64,000 bases of DNA from Madurella fahalii. Taxonomy: Eukaryota > Ascomycota > Sordariomycetes > Sordariales. The translations under genes and the position numbers were made by a program. Location of the stretch: contig CM056875.1 in NCBI GenBank assembly GCA_029876055.1, forward strand, positions 3,311,001 through 3,375,000, read 5' to 3'. The notes beneath the pieces are model-generated. The model was not told the origin of the DNA. It ran no database searches and saw nothing but the letters and a program-made list of their open reading frames with translations. Below, piece by piece: positions 57,609 to 64,000 of the stretch. Every line of letters starts with the position of its first letter. Position 1 is the stretch's first letter.

Positions 57609-58733
57609 ATGCGGCTGAGCATCCCCCGAGTCTGCCGGCGGCAGAATCTAAAGCCATTCGTATCTTCTGCTGCGCAGCGGGGTTATGCTTTCCAGGCTTC
57701 GGGCAGTCCGATCCCCAGCGTCTTCAACCGCCGCACAAAATGGCTGCAAAAAGAACGGGCAGCTTCCAATCTGGAGGTCAGCAGACAGGCTGACTACCTC
57801 AAAGATGAGGTGGCCATGCGAGTGTGCGAGCGCCTCCTGGTAAGCAGCCGTTTTGCCCTCTTTGAGAAGACAATGTCCCGACTGACCCTCACATAGGACA
57901 TCCAGCGGCCATTCCCCCGCGTCCTTGACCTCGGCGCCAATTCATGCAACATTGCGCGCGCCCTGACGCGAGAGAACCCCGACCCGGCCCCCTCCAATCC
58001 GACCTCCCCGCCCCTCGCCGTCTCCTCTCAAATCACGGAGCTCGTAGCCGCCGAATCCTCGGCCTCCCTCCTCCACCGCGACGCCTCCCTTCCCTTCAAC
58101 ACCCACGTCCCAAGCCTCACCCTCACGCGTCAGGTCCTCGCCGATGAGGAGACCCTGCCCTTCGACCCGTCCTCGTTCGACCTAGTCCTCAGCAGCCTCT
58201 CCATGCACTGGATCAACGACCTCCCGGGGGTCCTCGGGCAGATCAACCACGTCCTCAAGCCCGACAGCCCCTTCATCGGCGCCATGCTCGGCGGGGACAC
58301 GCTCTTCGAGCTGCGGACCTCCCTCCAGCTCGCCGAGCAGGAGCGCCGCGGCGGCATCTCGCCGCACGTCTCGCCCTTGGCCGACGTCCGCGACGTGGGC
58401 GGGCTGCTGCAGCGCGCCGGGTTCCAGATGCTGACGGTCGATGTCGAGGACATCGTGGTGGACTACCCGGACACGTTCGCGCTGATGCAGGACCTGCAGG
58501 CCATGGCGGAAGGGAACGCGGTGCTGGGGCGGGAGATGGGCGCCATCGGGCGCGATGTGCTGCTGGCGAACGAGGCCATCTACAGGGAGCTGCATGGAAA
58601 CGAGGATGGGAGTGTCCCGGCGACGTTTCGGGTTATTCACATGATTGGGTGGAAAACGGGCGGGAACCAACCGAAGCCGCTGAAGAGGGGGAGCGGGGGG
58701 GTGAATTTGAAGGATATTTTGGAGCGTAAGTAG
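57609..58733 (+). CDS. NDUFAF5-like mitochondrial SAM-dependent methyltransferase/hydroxylase
   Basis: Exons 57609-57839 and 57897-58733 join to 355 aa. Start is the ATG giving MRLSIPRVCRRQ, a basic amphipathic mitochondrial presequence. FNRRTKWLQKERAA and YLKDEVAMRVCERLLDI precede motif I of a class I methyltransferase, RVLDLGANSCNIAR. Later family signatures are FDLVLSSLSMHWINDLPGVL, INHVLKPD and GDTLFELRTSLQLAEQER. In the family, NDUFAF5 assists mitochondrial complex I assembly and hydroxylates an Arg of the NDUFS7 subunit. The ENPDPAPSNPTSPP stretch inside the fold is a modest insertion between strands. Ends convergently with ARPC5. Confidence 0.92.
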
Positions 58734-59072
58734 GATGTAGGATAGATGGCTGTAAAGAGAATATACTGGTCGGCTTTGTCTGCTTCGGCGGATATTTAAG
58801 CTCTTGAGCTCGCCGTAACTGGGGTTTTTCTTGCGGTGGAGCTAGTGTAGTAGACATGGGAGCCCGCCAACGAACCGCTTGACGAGCATTTCCGGGGACA
58901 ACGTTGCACAGTACAACATTGTCGGGTCCTCCTTAGTGGTTCAAGTCATATCGTATTTCCGAGCGAGCCCTTCGTAGCCCCCATGGTAAGCCTTCGCGTC
59001 TATAAACAGACCGGGGTTTTGTTCGCCCAAGTAGTATTTCACCCTTCAACGCCTGTAACAAACCGCCTTCAT

Positions 59073-59756
59073 TTATACCCTCCGCCAGTCGGTCATGACC
59101 CGGCCTATGCACCCCAGTCCCGCCACCTCAACCACCTTCTCATGCCAGCTGAGCAGCACGCTCATGGCGGCGCCCGTCGACTCGGTGGGGGCGCCGGGCC
59201 GCCCGCCAATCTGGCTGAAGCCGGTCTGTTGGGGCGTCATACGGGTTGGTGTCCGCGGTGCGCTGCCACTGCCCGACGAAGATGTAGCGGCCATGCCCTT
59301 GTATCTGCAAGAACCCATACATATTAGCCAGCAGCTTCCCCACAGAGACGGGCAGAAGAGCACCACTTACAAGTACTTCATCAACACATCCAAGCACTCG
59401 CTCCCGCCGGGGCTGCCGTAAATCCTCTGCAGCATGGGCGTCATGTCGCTCGCCTTGATGCTCTGCAGCACCTCGATGACGGTCTGCAGGTGCGCCTCGC
59501 GCGCCAGCTCGCCACTGTTGGCGTAGACGGGCGACTCGAGGCAGCCCCGCAGCGCGCCCTCGGCGTCGCCCCCGCGCAGGAGCTGCCGTACCTGCCCTGC
59601 TAGCTGGCGCACCTCGGCTTCGCTGACTTCGGGGAGGGGAGGGTGCAGCGTGGCCGTGTCGAAGTTGACGCTCGAGTCTTCTTGCAGCGCGTCGATGTTG
59701 ATGGTCCGCCAAGCATCGCTTAGCGTGGCCTGCGTGTGCTGCTGGATGATCGACAT
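59073..59756 (-). CDS. arc15: Arp2/3 complex subunit 5 (ARPC5/p16)
   Basis: Exons on the minus strand are 59756-59371 and 59304-59073, joining to 205 aa, close to the family length. The N-terminus has AWRTINIDALQEDS. The helical core includes GDAEGALRGCLESPVYAN, AREAHLQTVIEVLQSIKASDM and LDVLMKYLYKGM across the intron. The C-terminus has VLLSWHEKVVEVAGLGCIGRVMTDWRRV. These are ARPC5 signatures. The Arp2/3 complex nucleates branched actin at endocytic patches, so this gene works in the same process as the nearby AP-2 alpha gene; proximity in fungi need not imply co-regulation. A Ser/Gly/Pro-rich insert (SSSGSGSAPRTPTRMT) precedes the last helices. Confidence 0.93.
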
Positions 59757-62700
59757 GGTGGACGTGTATTTAGGTGACGAATGGGTGGATGTGTCGGTCG
59801 GGGTGCGGTGAGGCTTCGACGGATTGCGATTATGAGGATACAGCGCTTTCTTGTGGGCGATATTATTCTCCGGTTGAGGTTCTGGGGTGTTGAAGTCCGG
59901 TGCCTCCCAAGCTTCCGTCAACACTACTCTTCAATGGGTGCTTGTTGGGCTATAGTTTTTGGCAAAGGCCGGCATCATTTGACGTTGCAAGGAGCAGCTC
60001 AGCCCCGCATCGCGCTCGCTGATGCAGCTTGATGTGGGACCGGCACCGGGCTCCACTATCTACCGCTTAAGGCCGGGATTCCGACCGTGATGCAGCTCGG
60101 CAGTGTAGGCCGGACACGGGGCGGCAACCCGGATATGATGTCGGACCTTAGAAATATTCTCTGGAAGGCGCACTCTCTAACGATGCCGGCTATTGCTCTT
60201 TATCCGCTTGTATCGCCATAGATCTTGCTCGTCTCCATCAACATAGTGAGCTTCAACACACGCGCTATATGGCGGGCACCAGCAAAACACAGAAGAGCTA
60301 TAATGAAGAGAGCGTCTTTGTTGTACCTTATAAAGGATCTCGGTCATATAAACATCAAAGTGGGATTCGAGTTCTATATTGCCTACGGTACAGCCAGACG
60401 CTTCTGACGGTCTAAGAGACGCTCTCATAATGAAACACAGCTTACCTTTGGGCTCTGGCGTTTTTTTACATGGTATGTACAGTACGACAAAAAACATCAA
60501 TATCATCCACAACCTTCCCCTTGACAATGACAAAAAAACACCTGCCTTTGCCACCGCCTCTGTCACTCTTGCTAGAGTAGGGATGAAGTGGCGCCTTAAC
60601 AGGATAACCTACGGCAGAAATGTCCACATTAAAATGTGGTAAGCAATTGCTTCTCAGATCACTATTGGAAAAAGACTCATGAGTAAGATAAGCTCCTTCC
60701 ACCGTTTGCCTCATATCTACACATGTACGCAGCAGTCATTGCAGTTTCGCTTCAATCGACGGCAATGAAAGAGACCGAAGACATTGATAATAATGATGAG
60801 TGCTATGTCCCCGGCGACGGCTGCTGATCGTCTAAACACATTCTCATTATCTACCTCCTGTAACTCACCACGGCATTTGTCTGCTGCATTAATCTATCCC
60901 GGACCGCTCCCAGCAAGACAATACCCACAATCTGCCGGCTCATATAATCGGTAAGCTATGAATACACCCGGTTTGCTTTCTGGTACGGCCTGGTACTGCG
61001 GTTACTATCTGTCGTCTTAGACGACTTACCGGGAGCGGTCATCCGACATTGGATCGTCTACTTACCCTTGTGTACTGCCCATGTCAATGTAACACATCAT
61101 CCAAGCTAGCACAAGCATGATACTGTCGGGCAAATAACTTGGTCAAGTTCTTCTATCCAACAGGACGCCGTCTCCCAAACCACCGCCGTTCTCCATTTCA
61201 GTCATAGGGCAGGCCCGAGGAGGCCGAATCGGTCACACCGCCTTGTCGCCCGAGGCCGGGATACTCGGACAGTATCAAACAGTCAACGGAAAGCCCCGCT
61301 ACACGGAGGTGACAGTCCGCCAAGCGGCCGGTTCGGTCCACTCTATGCCGAGTCGGCGGTATCTTTCGGGCCTGTGACCCATGCCAGATGCTGATCGTAA
61401 CCTCTCTTAGCCCTCCGGATAGACCCGCGGATGATCACTAGACCAACAGCCACAAACAAACAAACAAGCAAGCAAACAGACCAAGGAAGCTCGCAAGGGA
61501 TGACGTGGTTGGGATGGGACGGCAACAGCAACAGCAACAGCAACAGAAACAGCAGCAGCAGCAGCAACGACTGACAACCCCGACGAACCAACGCTCCTCT
61601 AGATAGGCAAGGGGGAAATCAGGCCAGACAAAGAAGAAGCCAGCCCCTGAACTTGAACCCCTCTCCGCCCCGTTGGTCCCGGACCACAGTCCGGAAACCA
61701 CGCGCCATGACCAAGAGAAAAGAAAGCGCTTTGACATTCCCATCACACCAGCCAGCTGAAGCCATGCCCAGATTACTGGTACCGAGCTCCTGGGTGCTGG
61801 GACAACGACTCCACTCACATTCCGTTAGTCTCATTTTAGACTAATTAGTTGAGCCCAGCGTCCTGGAAATCCCCAGCAACCAAGGAAATGATTGTCCCTC
61901 CCTGGGAACCTCATGAGCACGAAGCAAGGCGGACCAGGCACGTGGGGAGTGGAAACCCGCGATGTTTGCTTTTGCTGACACCGGCATCGTAACCGGCGGC
62001 GACCTTTGGCCCATTGGGATGGGACGGTGATGGGTGGGGGGAAATGCGCCTTGCCTATGTAAATTGCCAGTGGAACATTCGAGTCTAAAACGGAGAGTTC
62101 AATCAGACTCCGTTTCCTTGGGGTGGAGTTGGGTAAGTGACTTTGGGAGGTTGTACCCATTCTCCATAGTCGCCGTCCCATTTTTTCACGTAGCTATTGT
62201 TTTCTTCTGTTTGCGGTGCTGTTTTTTTTCTTCTTTCTTTTCCATAAAATCTAGACCTCGCTTGTTTGTTTCAGCCGACCCTGAAAAGAAAGAACAGGGT
62301 TTGGGACAATATTTCCTGTTATAGGGGCGTGGAGTTTTCCGTCAAAATGATAGAGAAAATGTGAAAAGTGATATATCAAACCCCGAGATCGTGGTAGCTT
62401 GGATCGCCTATGCGTCGATCTCTCATCTCCCAGCTCGGAGAGCTGCGGCATAACGGAGGCGGGGGTGATGTGTGCCAACAGTGCGAATAATAAATACTGG
62501 CTCGGATGCCGAAGCCTCGCGACTTGCTTTTTAGGGGAATGAAATGCCATGCTTTGCGACGCGTGCCTGGGTGCAGTCAGAGCGCCCGGCAGAACGTCCG
62601 AGCGGGGAGCTTCTAGAACAAACCTAGATAGCGTGGCGGAACCCGACGACTGAGTGCCTGCAGAGGCTCTCAGTCTTCAATGACGGTTCAGGGTCCGGCC

Positions 62701-64000
62701 CAGTGTGATGTTCGAGAATCGCCGACGCCATCACAAACTGGGTAAAGACGAGGCCTGATCGCCTCACCAAGACACGCCGTCAATTGTTGGGTGGGCCACG
62801 CGGGCGCCGCGGCATGTCTTGGTGTGTGAAACGAGACTAGCGGGTGCGATCCATTCCACCGGGAGCACTCCGCGGCCAGGATGGTCAGCGGCTCGGGGGT
62901 CGATCGATGGTGGACATCAGTCGATCCTGCGCCGAATCCACGACAATTGTTAGGAATTGTTTTAGGGGGTTCACCGCGCTAGCGTAATTTCCAAAAAGGG
63001 CGGGAAGAAAGAAAAAAAAGGGAACACAAATTGATTGAGAAATGAGGACTGGCCCGCTTCAATCAAAACGGAACGAAAAATGCCCCCGCTGCGTCCATTT
63101 CCGATTAGGAAACCGCCTCATGGGAATTAACAGTGGAGGCGGGTTGCTGATTGATCTCAAAACGGAGAGTCGCCGTTGGGGGTGAGCAGTGAGCAAGCAG
63201 CAAGAGAGAACGAAGCATGCAACAACCCCCACGCAGTTGTCCAACGAGGTGGGTTGAACGGAGATGCTCGGTCTGAAAAAAGGAACATGCACCTGCAACG
63301 TCCTTGATCAGTCACAGTAGAACTAGCGAGAGGTGTAATCACCTCACCACCTGCATGCCTTTTTTTGCGAGCCTTGTGCTGCACATGGCGGCGCAGACGC
63401 GGGACGACAATGACGGCGCGGCTTGGAAAGCGGTAGCGGCCGGCGTGGCAGTGCGAGGACGGTTACACCGACATTTAGGTAGCCATGGGATGACTGCATA
63501 GCAAGGTAACGTAAACCGTTAACTGAAATAGAGAGTTTTGCGATCACATCCGTCGGTTCATGTCGAGTGACGTGCGGGATCGCCGTGATGGCATACCAGG
63601 AGCGGGTCGCATCACGGGGGAAATTGGAGATCCAGCAGTTTCATGTGGAGAGTGGAGGCCGAAACGCGCAGAGAGGCTGCAGCCACGCAAATTCCACAAG
63701 CCCCCCTTAGACATCCTGGGCGCCACGCGCCGTCCCAACGCTCTGCGCAGACGCGAGAAGGGATTTTTTGGGGCCATTGAGGTGGATCCGGGCCGTGGGA
63801 AGGGAGCCCCGCCCGCGGCCGCACCCGGTGCATCGATACGGGCCCAGGGCTGCGGTCCTGGGAAGCTCTCAGAAAGCCCTCCCCTTTAAACGTGCATTAG
63901 TGTCATGCTGCGACTCCCCAGCGGCTTGGATGACGGGGACCTGACCTTGGCTGCTGACAATTGATTTATCTTTGACAACGCGTTACCCGCAGGATGCCGA
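59757..64000. other. Intergenic, no gene supported
   Basis: 4.2 kb with only short frames lacking domains. A CAG/CAA-rich tract lies at 61,523-61,567. AT-richer sequence lies at 60,200-61,100 and GC-rich at 62,550-62,950 and 63,550-63,850. A gene starting beyond the window edge cannot be excluded. Confidence 0.5.
61523..61567 (+). repeat. CAA-CAG / CAG trinucleotide tract
   Basis: About 45 bp of imperfect CAACAG followed by CAG units. It is not inside a recognisable gene. Confidence 0.7.

Overview
This window is nuclear DNA of a filamentous ascomycete, most likely a Sordariomycete (Sordariales or Chaetomiaceae are my best guess). The evidence is the gene content, short introns of about 49-107 bp with GTAAGT/GTGAGT/GTCAGT donors and CTNAC-like branch sites, and C-to-T type decay of transposons that looks like repeat-induced point mutation (RIP). 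I found no operons, CRISPR arrays, rRNA or tRNA genes.

Layout. (1) 0-9.7 kb: a YAG7/caprin-like RNA-associated protein (-), a Tbf1/TRF-type telobox Myb protein (-) and a secreted GH12 endoglucanase (+). (2) 9.7-26.8 kb: a 17-kb gene-poor stretch whose only intact genes are two small coiled-coil proteins (-). It also holds degraded coding relics, the clearest being a 246-codon frame with three in-frame stops at 25.6-26.4 kb. (3) 26.8-28.6 kb: an NAD(P)-dependent aldehyde dehydrogenase (-) whose best gene model needs a 3-nt micro-exon. (4) 30.27-34.03 kb: two related but distinct Fot1/pogo-type DNA transposons, head-to-tail and 41 bp apart, both inactivated by stop codons. (5) 35.8-59.8 kb: a dense housekeeping block. 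It contains a small Cys-rich protein (+), a 663-aa uncharacterised fungal protein (-), UPF3 (-), a PP6/SIT4 phosphatase with a large insertion (+), threonine synthase (-), PPS1 dual-specificity phosphatase (+), ATG18 with an apparent 1-nt frameshift (-), AP-2 alpha (-), an NDUFAF5-like methyltransferase (+) and ARPC5 (-). (6) 59.8-64 kb: no gene that I can support.

Functional picture. The genes are unrelated housekeeping functions: mRNA decay, telomere or rDNA binding, TOR/PP2A-like signalling, threonine synthesis, autophagy, endocytosis, complex I assembly and actin nucleation. The accessory content is the cellulase, the transposon pair and the relic-rich desert. The points most worth a second look are: paired 14-bp motifs in the two transposons' terminal repeats that differ between elements in a coordinated way, alongside a changed putative recognition helix; the ALDH micro-exon; the ATG18 frameshift in a homopolymer; and the unidentified degenerate protein next to ALDH.

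Exon joins were set by hand from splice consensus, reading phase and family conservation. All multi-exon models given here close in frame, except ATG18.
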